A stretch of DNA of 64,000 nucleotides from Polynucleobacter meluiroseus (GCA_945881875.1 CAMCVH010000004.1:107839-171838), one strand, 5' to 3'; shown: positions 40,163 through 51,699, counted from the first letter of the stretch. Notes: generated by a model from the sequence alone, not told the origin. Made by a program: numbers and translations.

Positions 40163-40336
40163 ATGTATATGCTTTTGATTGTATCTAGGACTTGGCTTAT
40201 TTGTGTAGCAATATCCCTCTTAGGATGCGGGATACGTGGCCCACTAACGTACCCTACTATCCCTAACCCGCCAAATCCACCAGAAAAACCTGAACCCACT
40301 GGAAAGCAATGGCCGCCAGTTAAGGATGCTCAATGA
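40163..40336 (+). CDS. lptM: Small outer-membrane lipoprotein, LptM (YifL) family
   Basis: A 57-residue frame. The signal peptide MYMLLIVSRTWLICVAIS leads to the lipobox LLGC (cysteine 22), then GIRGPLTYPTIPNPPNPPEKP, a proline-rich tail. The CG-x-x-GPL-x-x-P pattern just after the lipid cysteine is that of LptM, which in E. coli binds the LptD translocon for LPS. Genomic setting supports it: divergent from cyaY and overlapping the start of lysA by 4 bases (ATGA). A start at the second ATG (40169) is equally possible. No Shine-Dalgarno sequence. Confidence 0.82.
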   Translation: MYMLLIVSRTWLICVAISLLGCGIRGPLTYPTIPNPPNPPEKPEPTGKQWPPVKDAQ

Positions 40337-41622
40337 GTCTTTTTCCAAAGCTTAATGGATTTTTTATTAGGCATGATCTATGGCATGCCGAGGAAGTTTC
40401 ACTAGCAACTATCGCAGAACAGTTCGGCACACCGACGTACGTTTACAGCAAAAAAGCGCTGACTGATGCATTTAATGCTTATGAAACTGCATGCATTCGG
40501 ACCGATGGCAGCAGGCGCGCTCGTGTACATTACGCCATGAAAGCCAATAGCAATTTGGCTATTTTGAATGTTTTTGCAAAACTGGGGTCCGGTTTTGATA
40601 TTGTAAGTGCCGGTGAATTAGCTCGTGTTTTAGCTGCTGGCGGATCGGCAGACAAGATTGTTTTTTCTGGAGTTGGCAAAAGTAAGGTTGAGATGATCGC
40701 AGCCTTACAGGCTGGTGTGAAATGTTTTAACTTAGAGTCAATTCCTGAGCTAACAAGGCTCAATGAAGTTGCTGGTAGTTTAGGCATCAAAGCTCGTATT
40801 TCAATTCGCGTCAATCCAGACGTTGACCCAAAGACACACCCATATATTTCAACAGGTTTAAAGGGTAATAAATTTGGTATTGCCTACGATGATGTTATTG
40901 CCACTTACCAAGCTGCATCAACGATGCCTTTTTGTGAAATTGTTGGTATCGACTGTCACATAGGATCCCAAATAACAGAAATTAGCCCTTACATGGATGC
41001 CCTGGATCGTGTGCTCCATCTGATATCAACTCTTGATGCTGCCGGTATCAAGATTAGGCATTTGGATATTGGTGGCGGCCTTGGTATTAGCTATACCAAT
41101 GAGACACCTCCTGCCATTACTGAATTTGCCAATACCCTGCTCGATCATATTGAAGAAAAAGGATTTGGTCACTTAGAAGTTTTATTTGAGCCAGGCCGCT
41201 CATTGGTTGGTAATGCTGGTTTGCTTTTAACAACCATTGAATATCTAAAGCCCGGTGAAACTAAAAACTTCTGCATTGTTGATGCGGCGATGAATGATCT
41301 TATGCGGCCTGCTATGTACGAGGCTTATCACGCTATTGTTGCGGTCAAAAATAAGAGCTCTGTCCCTGAAGTTATGTATGACATTGTTGGGCCGATATGT
41401 GAATCAGGTGACTGGTTAGGTAGAGATCGCTCCCTTAAGGTTGAACCTGGCGAGCATCTAGCTATTCTTTCAGCAGGTGCCTATGGCTTCACAATGAGCT
41501 CAAACTACAACACAAGAGGCAGAGCTGCCGAAGTGATGGTAGATGGCTCAAAAGTTCATTTGATTCGTGAGCGTGAGACTATTCAGAGTCTTTTTGCAAA
41601 TGAGAAAGTGCTGCCTGCCTAG
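40333..41622 (+). CDS. lysA: Diaminopimelate decarboxylase
   Basis: A 429-residue fold-III PLP enzyme, last step of lysine synthesis. K70 in HYAMKANSN binds PLP. FDIVSAGELARVLAAG, DCHIGSQITE, GGGLGISY, EPGRSLVGNAG and the C-terminal GPICESGDWLG (active-site cysteine from the partner subunit) are all present. Translation is coupled to lptM through the ATGA overlap. Convergent with ccsA; 37 bases between them hold no clear terminator. Confidence 0.96.
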   Translation: MSLFPKLNGFFIRHDLWHAEEVSLATIAEQFGTPTYVYSKKALTDAFNAYETACIRTDGSRRARVHYAMKANSNLAILNVFAKLGSGFDIVSAGELARVLAAGGSADKIVFSGVGKSKVEMIAALQAGVKCFNLESIPELTRLNEVAGSLGIKARISIRVNPDVDPKTHPYISTGLKGNKFGIAYDDVIATYQAASTMPFCEIVGIDCHIGSQITEISPYMDALDRVLHLISTLDAAGIKIRHLDIGGGLGISYTNETPPAITEFANTLLDHIEEKGFGHLEVLFEPGRSLVGNAGLLLTTIEYLKPGETKNFCIVDAAMNDLMRPAMYEAYHAIVAVKNKSSVPEVMYDIVGPICESGDWLGRDRSLKVEPGEHLAILSAGAYGFTMSSNYNTRGRAAEVMVDGSKVHLIRERETIQSLFANEKVLPA

Positions 41623-41659
41623 CCCTTGTTAAGATGGTTAAGCAGGTGATATTTCGATC

Positions 41660-42850
41660 TTACAAACTTCCGTAGCTGTGAAGACCTGATAAGAACATGT
41701 TGACACCGATGAAGGCAAAGGTAGTCACAAATAAACCACCCAGTGCCCACCATGCTGCCACAATACCTCTCAAGCCCTTCATGAGGCGCATGTGTAACCA
41801 AGCCGCGTAATTTAACCAAACAATTAACGCCCACGTCTCTTTAGGGTCCCAACTCCAATAACCTCCCCAAGCCTCTGCTGCCCAAAGTGCGCCCAAGATC
41901 GTAGCAATGGTAAAGAATGCAAAACCCACAGCTATTGATTTGTACATAACATCGTCTAAAACTTCTAAGCTTGGCAAACGATCAACCAAATAGTTTTTAG
42001 CCTTCAATATGTATGCAATTGCAACCATTGCCGCTATTGCAAAAGTTCCATAACCAATAAAGTTTGCCGGTACGTGAATTTTCATCCACCAACTCTGTAA
42101 TGCTGGAACAAGAGGTTGAATTTGATGTGCATCTCGAGTCACGCTATACCAAAATATAAATGCAACGGCTGCAAAAATAATCCATAGAACAAAAGCGCCT
42201 AATGCCATCGATTTATAGCGAGCTTCGTAATACAAGTGATACAGAGCTGTAACCAAGCAGAAAAGAATAAAAACTTCATAAAGATTTGAAATTGGAATAT
42301 GCCCAATATCAGCTCCCATTAGATATGACTCGTACCAGCGCACAAGCATACCGCCCAATCCAAAATACACCGCAGCCCATGACAGCTTTGAGGCAGCAGG
42401 CCCCATGGTATTAGATCGAACTATTAATCCTAGCGTATAGAAGAAGGTGCTCAATGCAAAAAATACGCTCATCCACAAAATCGCGGATTGACTTGAAAGC
42501 ATATATTTCAAAAAGAATGCTTGCTCTGCTCTTGCTAGTGAACCACCCTCAGGTGTTTGATAAAAATAAATAGCCATGAAAGTAAGGGCTGTCGAACCGA
42601 TCATTAAATTTCTTAATGGCGCCCAAGCCCATCCGAGGAAAGCTAAAACTGGTACTGAACAAAATAGGATGATTTGTTCGTAGCTATCCATGAAGGCTGA
42701 AAATTTTATTTCAGCAAAAATGGCACCCGCAGCCAAAGCGAAAGTGAATAAGTAATCATCCCACTTCAATGACTTTAAGCCACCTGTAATGCTTTGAAAT
42801 AAAGACTGAGCCCAACCGCCTTTAACTGAACTGACGTAATTAGTTTCCAT
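41660..42850 (-). CDS. ccsA: Cytochrome c biogenesis protein CcsA/ResC (haem channel)
   Basis: A 396-residue inner-membrane protein with about eight to ten helices. The tryptophan-rich haem-binding motif WGGYWSWDPKETW (near 340) and conserved histidines define the CcsA/ResC family of System II cytochrome c assembly. It exports and presents haem. It overlaps the end of resB by 11 bases. Cytochrome c4, a likely client, is encoded just upstream. Often named ccsB in other annotations. Confidence 0.93.
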   Translation of the reverse strand: METNYVSSVKGGWAQSLFQSITGGLKSLKWDDYLFTFALAAGAIFAEIKFSAFMDSYEQIILFCSVPVLAFLGWAWAPLRNLMIGSTALTFMAIYFYQTPEGGSLARAEQAFFLKYMLSSQSAILWMSVFFALSTFFYTLGLIVRSNTMGPAASKLSWAAVYFGLGGMLVRWYESYLMGADIGHIPISNLYEVFILFCLVTALYHLYYEARYKSMALGAFVLWIIFAAVAFIFWYSVTRDAHQIQPLVPALQSWWMKIHVPANFIGYGTFAIAAMVAIAYILKAKNYLVDRLPSLEVLDDVMYKSIAVGFAFFTIATILGALWAAEAWGGYWSWDPKETWALIVWLNYAAWLHMRLMKGLRGIVAAWWALGGLFVTTFAFIGVNMFLSGLHSYGSL

Positions 42851-44993
42851 GATTTAAATCTTCCTGATACTTGTTGAACTCTTTTTCAAAATCGAGTGTC
42901 TTGCGCGATGTAGACATCGCAAAAAGATTCTTACCGTTACCTAAACTTTTTACCCAAATACGACGCTCTGGCAAATAAAACATTGCAAAGATACCAAGAA
43001 CTAATAATAAACTTCCAAGATAAACCATGCTCTTACCAGGGGATCTAGTCACCTGGAAGACGCTAGCCTTTACCTCTTCGAATGAGTCGAGTTGGAAAGT
43101 CAGGGGCGCAGGATAAAAATTAGCATCTGATAAAGCAGAGGTTGCAGCCTGAATAAACCTTTGGCTATTTTCATCTTGCTTAGCAGTTGGTAAGTTTAAC
43201 TGGGCTCTAGCTTCTTGCCATAACTCCCAAATAACACCATTCAAAACTTTTAAGATCACTTCAGCAGCTTTTTCTCGCTCAGCTTCCGGAACAGCTCGGT
43301 CAATAAAGGATCCTAATGCAACAAAACCTCCAGGAGAGGTCCCTGACTCCTCGGCAAGCTTGATGGCAAAATCACTGGTCCCCGAAAATAGTTCAATGGA
43401 CCTAATGGCACTCTCTTTTAATTGTGCGATAGCCTGAGGGGATGCTACAAACCCAGACTGCTGACTGAGTGATTGTGCAAAGCGTTGAACCGCTCTTTGT
43501 CTCGCTCCCTGATCTTGTAAAAGTGTCCTGAGGGTCAACCACTCATTCAAACTTAAATTATCATCCGCTGGAATACGAAGGTACTTAAATTCTTCTGCTG
43601 CACTTTCTCTAACACCTAATAAAAACTTAGGCATCCCGTCTAAGAAAAGTGGCTGCATATAGTTGCTGAACTCTCGAGCCTGACCAGATGCGTCACGTAA
43701 CTTGTATTGCACAGAAGGGCCTACGTTTTTGAGATCAGCAGCTTTACTAGTTTTTGCACCAGAACCCAAACGATTATTAAATGCTTGAGCTAAGCCCGTA
43801 TCTGCTTTTTGTATTGCAACACCCCTTACGTCAGTTTCTCCAGAGGCATTGGCTATGTTCTCAACGTTTGTTGGTCTAAAACCAACAAACTCTAGCGAAT
43901 AACTCGTGCCATTACTAGACTTAAGTGCTGTACTTTGACCAACCTCACCATTGACTATAAAACTTGATTTAACAGAGTTAATGGATCCTTGTATTGGATA
44001 TCCGCGTAACTTTAATTTGGAACCACCGTCTTCAAAGCTAGACTGATAAATGGCAACTCCACGATGAATAAGCGGCTCATTCACTTTAATTTGAGCTTCA
44101 ACCTCTTTACCAGTATCTAAATCTTTAATGAGCACTTCACTCATAAAAAGCTTAGGCATGCCTGTACTGTAGTACTCAACATGAAACTTCTTAAGTGCCA
44201 CAGAGAAAGGTAATTCTTGAATGATGCTACCGCTCGTTGCATTTAATAGAGCAGTTGCGCTAGTACCACCCTCTGGCACAAAAATATTAGCTCGATAACT
44301 TGGATTGTCTGCGCTTAATTTATGCTCACTTGGAATATCTGAAATAAGCATTCCTTGGGTACTTGCTGGCAAGATGCTTTTGCCACCAAACCAAATTTGC
44401 GCTCTTGTAAATAGATCGCCATCTAACAAGCCACCCAAACAAATAAAAACAATAGCACTGTGCGCAAAAATATAACCCCACTTACTAGCAGCACCTTTTT
44501 TTGCCATCACCTTCGAATGATCATCAGCAATTAAAGTTTTTACAGAGTACCCGTCTTTTACTAAGCGTTCAGCAATAGATGATGCAGAAGCAGCATGTTC
44601 AAGCTTTGTAGGGTATTCAAAATTATGATGAAGCGCTCTTAATCCGCCTTCATGAACATGCTCTTTCCATGAACGAACATCAGCTAACATTTTCGGAGCA
44701 TTTCGAGTAACGCAGAATGAAACTGATAAAACTAAAAATGCCAAAATTAAAAGAAACCACCATGCTGTATAGACCGCAAATAAACCTAAACCATTAAATA
44801 ACTCTGCCCAAAATGGCCCAAACTGATTAACGTAATTTGCGTAAGGCTCCCCTTGCTTAATGACTGTTCCAATCATGCTTGCAATAGAGATGATTGTTAA
44901 CAGCGTGATCGCAAAACGCATAGAAGATAAAAGTTCAACACTACCGCGGTTGAACTTCTTAAAAATACCAGTGTCTACTGTAAAAGTACTCAT
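42840..44993 (-). CDS. resB: Cytochrome c biogenesis protein ResB/Ccs1
   Basis: A 717-residue System II protein with helices near the N-terminus (SMRFAITLLTIISIASMIGTV and WWFLLILAFLVLSVSFCV), a third around 175-195, a large periplasmic domain, and a final helix (MVYLGSLLLVLGIFAMFYLP). It partners CcsA in ligating haem to apocytochromes. The start at 44993 (MSTFTVDTG) is preferred: the longer GTG start at 45020 lies inside the hairpin and T-run of the terminator after the cytochrome gene. GAGGG sits only one base before this ATG, unusually close. Confidence 0.92.
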   Translation of the reverse strand: MSTFTVDTGIFKKFNRGSVELLSSMRFAITLLTIISIASMIGTVIKQGEPYANYVNQFGPFWAELFNGLGLFAVYTAWWFLLILAFLVLSVSFCVTRNAPKMLADVRSWKEHVHEGGLRALHHNFEYPTKLEHAASASSIAERLVKDGYSVKTLIADDHSKVMAKKGAASKWGYIFAHSAIVFICLGGLLDGDLFTRAQIWFGGKSILPASTQGMLISDIPSEHKLSADNPSYRANIFVPEGGTSATALLNATSGSIIQELPFSVALKKFHVEYYSTGMPKLFMSEVLIKDLDTGKEVEAQIKVNEPLIHRGVAIYQSSFEDGGSKLKLRGYPIQGSINSVKSSFIVNGEVGQSTALKSSNGTSYSLEFVGFRPTNVENIANASGETDVRGVAIQKADTGLAQAFNNRLGSGAKTSKAADLKNVGPSVQYKLRDASGQAREFSNYMQPLFLDGMPKFLLGVRESAAEEFKYLRIPADDNLSLNEWLTLRTLLQDQGARQRAVQRFAQSLSQQSGFVASPQAIAQLKESAIRSIELFSGTSDFAIKLAEESGTSPGGFVALGSFIDRAVPEAEREKAAEVILKVLNGVIWELWQEARAQLNLPTAKQDENSQRFIQAATSALSDANFYPAPLTFQLDSFEEVKASVFQVTRSPGKSMVYLGSLLLVLGIFAMFYLPERRIWVKSLGNGKNLFAMSTSRKTLDFEKEFNKYQEDLNHGN

Positions 44994-45002
44994 ACCCTCA
45001 TC

Positions 45003-45037
45003 TAAAAAAATAAAGCCCACAAACTAAGTTCGTGGGC
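45003..45037 (-). terminator. Intrinsic terminator between cytochrome c4 and resB
   Basis: GCCCAC/GTGGGC with further pairing inside (45015-45037, one mismatch) is followed on the minus strand by TTTATTTTTTTAGA. It lies about 35 bases after the cytochrome stop and ends only 10 bases before the resB ATG. Confidence 0.8.
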
Positions 45038-45071
45038 CCTTCTTTGGGGGAAAATTTAAAGAAGTTTTTTA

Positions 45072-45746
45072 TTAACGCAAGCCAGCGATATAGTCTGCAA
45101 CTGCTTTGATTTCAACATCAGACATTTTAGATGCAATCGCGCTCATCTGCACGCTGTTCTTCCGCTCGCCAGAACGATAGGCAATTAACTGTGCTTCTGT
45201 GTATTCTGCCCATTGGCCTGAGATACGAGGATATTGTGCTGGGATACCAACGCCATTAGGGCTATGGCAACCGGCACAGGCAGCAACAGATTTACCAGCA
45301 ATACCACCACGGTAAATTTTCTGACCTAATTCGATTGTTGCCTTGTTCTTAGCCGTACCAAGACTTGGAGTTTGCTTCTCTAGATACAAGCCCACGTTAG
45401 CCATATCCTCATCCGTGAGAAGGGCTGAAAAAGCCCCCATGATGGCATTTGGACGATCCTTACCAGCCTTGTAATCTTTCAGTTGCTTAACTGTATAGCT
45501 AGCGTGCTGACCGGATAGCTTTGGATAAGCTGCGGCTCCGCTATTGCCATTGCTTCCATGACATCCTATACAAGCTACGATACCTCTTTTAGGATCGCCG
45601 TTACTGTAAAGGGCCTCACCTTTGGCCGCATCAGGGGCTGCTTTAGCGGTACCTTTTGCTGGTTCTGCTGCCAAGCTTAAGCCTGCAAGAGATAAACCTA
45701 CTGTAATCAATAGAGTCTTTAAAGTGACTGAAATCGTTGGACGCAT
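45072..45746 (-). CDS. Cytochrome c4-type dihaem protein
   Basis: A 224-residue periplasmic protein with a signal peptide (about 1-27) and two cytochrome c domains, each with a CXXCH haem site: CIGCHGSNG in the first half and CAGCHSPNG in the second. Methionine ligands are likely in MGAFSALL and the QMSAIASKM region. It would carry electrons from the bc1 complex to oxidases. The ATG at 45746 is chosen because AAGG lies 9 bases upstream; ATG 45752 is the alternative. Neighbouring resB/ccsA would mature it. Confidence 0.93.
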   Translation of the reverse strand: MRPTISVTLKTLLITVGLSLAGLSLAAEPAKGTAKAAPDAAKGEALYSNGDPKRGIVACIGCHGSNGNSGAAAYPKLSGQHASYTVKQLKDYKAGKDRPNAIMGAFSALLTDEDMANVGLYLEKQTPSLGTAKNKATIELGQKIYRGGIAGKSVAACAGCHSPNGVGIPAQYPRISGQWAEYTEAQLIAYRSGERKNSVQMSAIASKMSDVEIKAVADYIAGLR

Positions 45747-45857
45747 GAACATTTACCTTATGTATTTAATGCTTAAGATTCAAAGAATCTTTATTTTTAA
45801 TTAAACAACTAATTATCTGCGGGAGATTTTACAATAGGTCTAACCTTTTAAGCACCT

Positions 45858-47536
<1,679 letters not shown>

Positions 47537-47560
47537 GTTAGGCATCGGCATCTGTAAGAA

Positions 47561-49204
47561 CTATTCAAGGCGCTCTAAAAATCGTTCCGGCTTCATAAAA
47601 CCTATGACTCTATTTGTAACCTGCTCTTGACCTGATCGATCAAAAAATAAAATAGCCGGTGGACCAAACAAGCCATAGCGCTTAAGTATTGCTTGATGAT
47701 CCACAGTATTTTTTGTGACATCTACCTGAATCAATTGATAGGCCGCCAATTTATTTGCAATATTTTTCTCGTTGAATGTTAGCACTTCCATTTCTTTGCA
47801 AGTAACACACCAATCTGCATAAAAATCTAAGAGCACTAATTGCTTATTGTCTTTTGCTAATCTCAAAGCAGCCTCTAATTGGCTGCTGGTTGTTACAACA
47901 TTAAATACCAACCCCGAAGAAAGTTGATGCGTTGCTTCGCTTCTTTGAGCTGCGGTGCTCATAAATATTGGCGAAGCCACCCACGCAGCAAGTGCGACTA
48001 AAAGTACGCCAAATATCTTTTGTACTATCAACATCCATGAGCCAGCTCTTGGCAACAGACCTTTTGCACCAATTGCAAATAACATCAATGGCAACCCCAT
48101 ACCTATGGCCATAATAAATAATAAAAGGCCACCCAATGGTACAGAACCAGTATGCGCAATAAAAGCCAATACCCCAGCTAACGGCGCTGTTACACAGGGG
48201 CTTGCAATGAGCGTTGAAATTGCACCTAATAAAAATGACCCTATGAGACTGCCACCCTCCTGCCGTCCGGCCACCCTGTCAATCTTATTGTGTATTGATT
48301 GAGGTAAACGTAACTCATAAAAACCAAAGAGGCTGGCTGCTAGAGCTAACAACATTAAGCTAAAAAGGCTAAGCACCCATGGACTTTGTAAATATGCCTG
48401 AATATTAGCGCCCAAAGCTGCAGTTATCATTCCAGCAATGCTATACATAAGAGCCATACCAAGAACATATGTGATCGCTAGTATGGTTGCTCTAGTTTTT
48501 GAGATATTTTTATGTTGCTTAGTTTTTGACCCAAACACAACACTCGACATAATTGGCAGCATTGGTAATACACATGGGGTTAATGCCATCGCTAAACCAA
48601 GAATAAAAAATGCCCCAAGCAATATCCATGGTGAGACGTTGACTAATAGCTTGGATAGTTGGCCTGCATCGTCGCGCGCTGCCCATAAGGCGCTTAAACC
48701 ACCTGAGTTAACAGAAGTTTCAGCCTCCTCCGGCATGATTCCGGCCACAACAACATTAGGAGCAGATAAAGTAAAGTTGAGCTGCATAGGTGGATAACAG
48801 ATACCTTTATCCGCGCAACCTTGTAACTCCATTTGTAAAAAAAATCCTTGGCCTATTAATTCCTTATCAACAGGCAAAGTTATCTGAAATGATTTTGGAT
48901 AAGTCTCTAATTCTTTACCAAAGTTTTCGTCAAATTTTATTTTTCCCTTTGGTAATACCGGTAAACCAATTAGCTCCTGCTTATCTGGGTTGAGTAATTT
49001 GAACTTGATTGACTCTTTGTAAACATAGTAACCATCTACTGGCTTTACTGTTATGTGTACATTGGCATCATCTTTTGTCTCTGCAATGACTTGAAATGCT
49101 CTCTCAGGTGACAGAAAATCTTCACCAACAGCATGGTTAGTAAAGGCCACCATATTTAATAGGCCCACAAACCATATGAAGAATATTTTTTTAATGCTCA
49201 TCAT
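47561..49204 (-). CDS. dsbD: Thiol:disulfide interchange protein DsbD
   Basis: A 547-residue protein with the three expected parts: signal peptide and periplasmic alpha domain (cysteines in CADKGICYPP), an eight-helix core with the redox cysteines in LTPCVLPMLPIM and ASPCVTAPLAGV, and a C-terminal thioredoxin-like gamma domain with WCVTC. It passes electrons from cytoplasmic thioredoxin to periplasmic DsbC/cytochrome pathways. The ATG at 49204 overlaps the cutA stop (ATGA); a longer frame starting inside cutA is rejected. Confidence 0.93.
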   Translation of the reverse strand: MMSIKKIFFIWFVGLLNMVAFTNHAVGEDFLSPERAFQVIAETKDDANVHITVKPVDGYYVYKESIKFKLLNPDKQELIGLPVLPKGKIKFDENFGKELETYPKSFQITLPVDKELIGQGFFLQMELQGCADKGICYPPMQLNFTLSAPNVVVAGIMPEEAETSVNSGGLSALWAARDDAGQLSKLLVNVSPWILLGAFFILGLAMALTPCVLPMLPIMSSVVFGSKTKQHKNISKTRATILAITYVLGMALMYSIAGMITAALGANIQAYLQSPWVLSLFSLMLLALAASLFGFYELRLPQSIHNKIDRVAGRQEGGSLIGSFLLGAISTLIASPCVTAPLAGVLAFIAHTGSVPLGGLLLFIMAIGMGLPLMLFAIGAKGLLPRAGSWMLIVQKIFGVLLVALAAWVASPIFMSTAAQRSEATHQLSSGLVFNVVTTSSQLEAALRLAKDNKQLVLLDFYADWCVTCKEMEVLTFNEKNIANKLAAYQLIQVDVTKNTVDHQAILKRYGLFGPPAILFFDRSGQEQVTNRVIGFMKPERFLERLE

Positions 49205-49530
49205 GAATCTGTTTCGCATGTTTGAGTAGCAATCCATTCGGCATATGTTTCAGATACATCATTTAGTTTGATTGCCACGATCTCTGGTAACTCATATGAG
49301 TGGTTTTCTTGAATGAAAGTCTTCAATGATTCTTTTTTAGATTCAACAGTCTTAATATGTACAGGAAATTCAACTGATCTTTCGACAATGCCCTTCCACT
49401 CATAAATAGAAGTACAAGCCTCTTGAATTTGCACGCATCCAGCTAAGTGCTTTTCAATGATTTGATTAGCCAAGCTCACTGCCTCATCCCTAGTCGGGAA
49501 GGTGGTTATTACGAGATAAATTGACTCCAT
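49201..49530 (-). CDS. cutA: Divalent-cation tolerance protein CutA
   Basis: A 109-residue trimeric ferredoxin-fold protein. It shows TTFPTRDEAVSLANQIIEKHLAGCVQI, SIYEWKGIVERSVEFPVHIKT, and HSYELPEIVAIKL, which are close to the family pattern. Its link with copper tolerance in E. coli is largely through the neighbouring dsbD, the same neighbour as here. It lies just beyond the rplQ terminator. Confidence 0.94.
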   Translation of the reverse strand: MESIYLVITTFPTRDEAVSLANQIIEKHLAGCVQIQEACTSIYEWKGIVERSVEFPVHIKTVESKKESLKTFIQENHSYELPEIVAIKLNDVSETYAEWIATQTCETDS

Positions 49531-49544
49531 ATCCGATTATCCAC

Positions 49545-49578
49545 CAAACAAAAAAGCCTGGTTATAACCAGGCTTTTT
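49545..49578 (-). terminator. Terminator of the alpha/ribosomal operon
   Basis: A perfect 28-base palindrome (49551-49564 with 49565-49578) is followed on the minus strand by TTTTTTGTTTG. It lies 17 bases after the rplQ stop codon and 15 before cutA. Confidence 0.88.
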
Positions 49579-49595
49579 CATAAGCTATTCTGAGA

Positions 49596-49982
49596 TTACT
49601 CTACAGTTTGAACTTCAGTAACTTCTGGACGATCTAATAATTCAACTAAAGCCATAGGTGCATTGTCACCCACGCGGAAGCCGAACTTAAGAATACGTAG
49701 GTAACCGCCTGGGCGAGTTGCAAAACGAGGTCCTAATTCTGTAAATAATTTAGTTACCATTTCGCGATCGCGTAAACGATCAAATGCTAAACGGCGATTA
49801 GCCAAATTATCTTTTTTACCTAACGTAATGAGCGGCTCAACTACACGACGCAACTCTTTAGCCTTAGGCAAAGTTGTTTTAATAACCTCATGTTGCAACA
49901 ATGAATTTGACATGTTGCGCAACATCGCTAAACGATGTGAGGATGTACGATTTAATTTACGAAGTCCGTTTCCGTGACGCAT
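49596..49982 (-). CDS. rplQ: 50S ribosomal protein L17
   Basis: A 128-residue protein with [24 protein letters not shown], the invariant L17 N-terminus, and [10 protein letters not shown] in the second half. Length is normal. Last gene of the minus-strand ribosomal series, 18 bases after rpoA, followed directly by a strong terminator. Confidence 0.97.
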   Translation of the reverse strand: MRHGNGLRKLNRTSSHRLAMLRNMSNSLLQHEVIKTTLPKAKELRRVVEPLITLGKKDNLANRRLAFDRLRDREMVTKLFTELGPRFATRPGGYLRILKFGFRVGDNAPMALVELLDRPEVTEVQTVE

Positions 49983-50000
49983 GGTGGCTCTTCCTTTCTA

Positions 50001-50981
50001 TTATTTCTCAAGACCTGCAGAAGGCCAGTTATCTAGCTTCATGCCTAAGGTCAGACCACGAGCGGCCAAGACATCTTTAATTTCATTCAATGATTTACGG
50101 CCAAGATTTGGAGTCTTTAACAACTCGTTCTCTGTTCGTTGAATGAGATCGCCGATGTAGTAAATGTTTTCAGCTTTTAAGCAATTTGCTGAGCGGACTG
50201 TTAACTCTAAGTCATCAACTGGTCGCATTAACATTGGGTCAACTGCTGGTGAACGGCTTGGGGCAGCATCGCCAATAGCTTGCGTACCTTCAAGTTGCGC
50301 AAACACAACCAATTGATCAACCAAGATGCTTGCTGATTGACGAATAGCTTCTTCAGGAGTTAACACGCCATTAGTTTCAATCGTCATCACTAAACGGTCT
50401 AGGTCTGTACGTTGCTCAACACGAGCCGACTCTACCGCATAACTCACGCGGCTTACTGGACTGAAAGAAGCATCTAAAACAATGCTACCAATAGTCTTTG
50501 AAGACTCATCTTGATATTTGCGTACGTTACCTGGTACATATCCGCGACCTTTTTCAACTTTAATCTGGATATCTAATTTACCGTTTGCAGATAAATTAGC
50601 AATCACGTGATCAGGGTTGATAATTTCAACGTCATGTGACAATTCGATATCTTTTGCTGTTACAACGCCAGCACCTTCTTTACGTAATGTTAAAAGTACT
50701 TCATCACGTTGCTGTAGTTTGAAAACAATACCTTTGAGGTTCAAAAGTAGGTTAACAACATCTTCTTGGACGCCGTCAATTGTTGAATACTCATGAACAA
50801 CGCCAGCAATGCTGACTTCTGTTGGAGCACAACCTACCATGGACGACAAAAGCACACGGCGCAAGGCATTACCCAAGGTATGGCCATATCCGCGTTCAAA
50901 CGGCTCCATAACAACTTTTGCTTGGTTCTCCGCAAGAACTTCGACAGAAATAATTTTCGGCTTCAGTAGTGTGTTTTGCAT
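50001..50981 (-). CDS. rpoA: RNA polymerase alpha subunit
   Basis: A 326-residue subunit: the dimerising N-terminal domain ([23 protein letters not shown]) and the C-terminal domain ([40 protein letters not shown]), which contacts UP elements and activators through the conserved arginine in VRSANCLK. 27 bases after rpsD. Confidence 0.97.
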   Translation of the reverse strand: MQNTLLKPKIISVEVLAENQAKVVMEPFERGYGHTLGNALRRVLLSSMVGCAPTEVSIAGVVHEYSTIDGVQEDVVNLLLNLKGIVFKLQQRDEVLLTLRKEGAGVVTAKDIELSHDVEIINPDHVIANLSANGKLDIQIKVEKGRGYVPGNVRKYQDESSKTIGSIVLDASFSPVSRVSYAVESARVEQRTDLDRLVMTIETNGVLTPEEAIRQSASILVDQLVVFAQLEGTQAIGDAAPSRSPAVDPMLMRPVDDLELTVRSANCLKAENIYYIGDLIQRTENELLKTPNLGRKSLNEIKDVLAARGLTLGMKLDNWPSAGLEK

Positions 50982-51008
50982 ATATTTATTCCTTAAGAGG
51001 GCGACACA

Positions 51009-51632
51009 TTAACGTGAGTAAAGTTCGACGATCAAGCTTTCATTGATATCGCCACCAATATCATCACGATCGGGGGCTTGCTTGAATGTGCCTTCTAATT
51101 TAGTAGCGTCAACTGAAACCCAGTTAATATCACCAGACTGGGCAACGAGAACTAATGACTCTTGAATACGAGTTTGTTTTTTTGCTTTTTCACGAATCGC
51201 AATAACGTCGCCTGGGCGAACTTGCATTGAAGGAATGTTAGCAACATTACCGTTCAACAAAATTGCTTTGTGAGAAACCAATTGACGTGCTTCAGCGCGT
51301 GTTGAGCCAAAACCCATACGATATACAACGTTATCTAAACGAGACTCCAGCAAAGACAATAGGTTTTCACCTGTGTTGCCTTTACGACGCTCAGCTTCCG
51401 CAAAATAACGGCGGAATTGACGCTCTAGAACACCATAGATACGTTTAACTTTTTGCTTTTCACGCAATTGGTTACCGTAGTCAGATGTACGCGAACCTGA
51501 TGTACGTCCGTGTTGACCCGGCTTAGTGTCAAGCTTGCATTTATCGGCTAAAGAGCGACGTGTGCTCTTTAAGAAAAGATCGGTACCTTCCCGACGAGAT
51601 AGTTTGGCCTTAGGGCCTATGTAACGTGCCAC
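51009..51632 (-). CDS. rpsD: 30S ribosomal protein S4
   Basis: A 207-residue primary rRNA-binding protein: [20 protein letters not shown] at the start and an S4 RNA-binding domain ([23 protein letters not shown]). GTG start with AAGGA 8 bases upstream. In E. coli S4 represses the alpha operon. A hairpin lies in the 86-base gap before this gene. Confidence 0.97.
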   Translation of the reverse strand: MARYIGPKAKLSRREGTDLFLKSTRRSLADKCKLDTKPGQHGRTSGSRTSDYGNQLREKQKVKRIYGVLERQFRRYFAEAERRKGNTGENLLSLLESRLDNVVYRMGFGSTRAEARQLVSHKAILLNGNVANIPSMQVRPGDVIAIREKAKKQTRIQESLVLVAQSGDINWVSVDATKLEGTFKQAPDRDDIGGDINESLIVELYSR

Positions 51633-51675
51633 GTTTGCTTCCTTTCTATTCCTTCAGTCCAAAAACTGATGGTGA

Positions 51676-51699
51676 GTCCATCCTAAAAAAGCGATGGAC
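51676..51699 (-). promoter_or_regulatory. Hairpin in the rpsK-rpsD gap
   Basis: GTCCATC (51676-51682) pairs with GATGGAC (51693-51699) around a 10-base loop that is T-rich on the minus strand. It lies in the longest spacer of the alpha cluster, just upstream of rpsD, and could be a processing or protein-binding site. Confidence 0.4.

Noticed and set aside
44994..45020. GTG start for resB at 45020
   Set aside because: It lies within the hairpin and T-run of the upstream terminator.
49205..49237. Longer start for dsbD inside cutA
   Set aside because: The ATGA overlap at 49201-49204 gives a normal signal peptide start and typical coupling.
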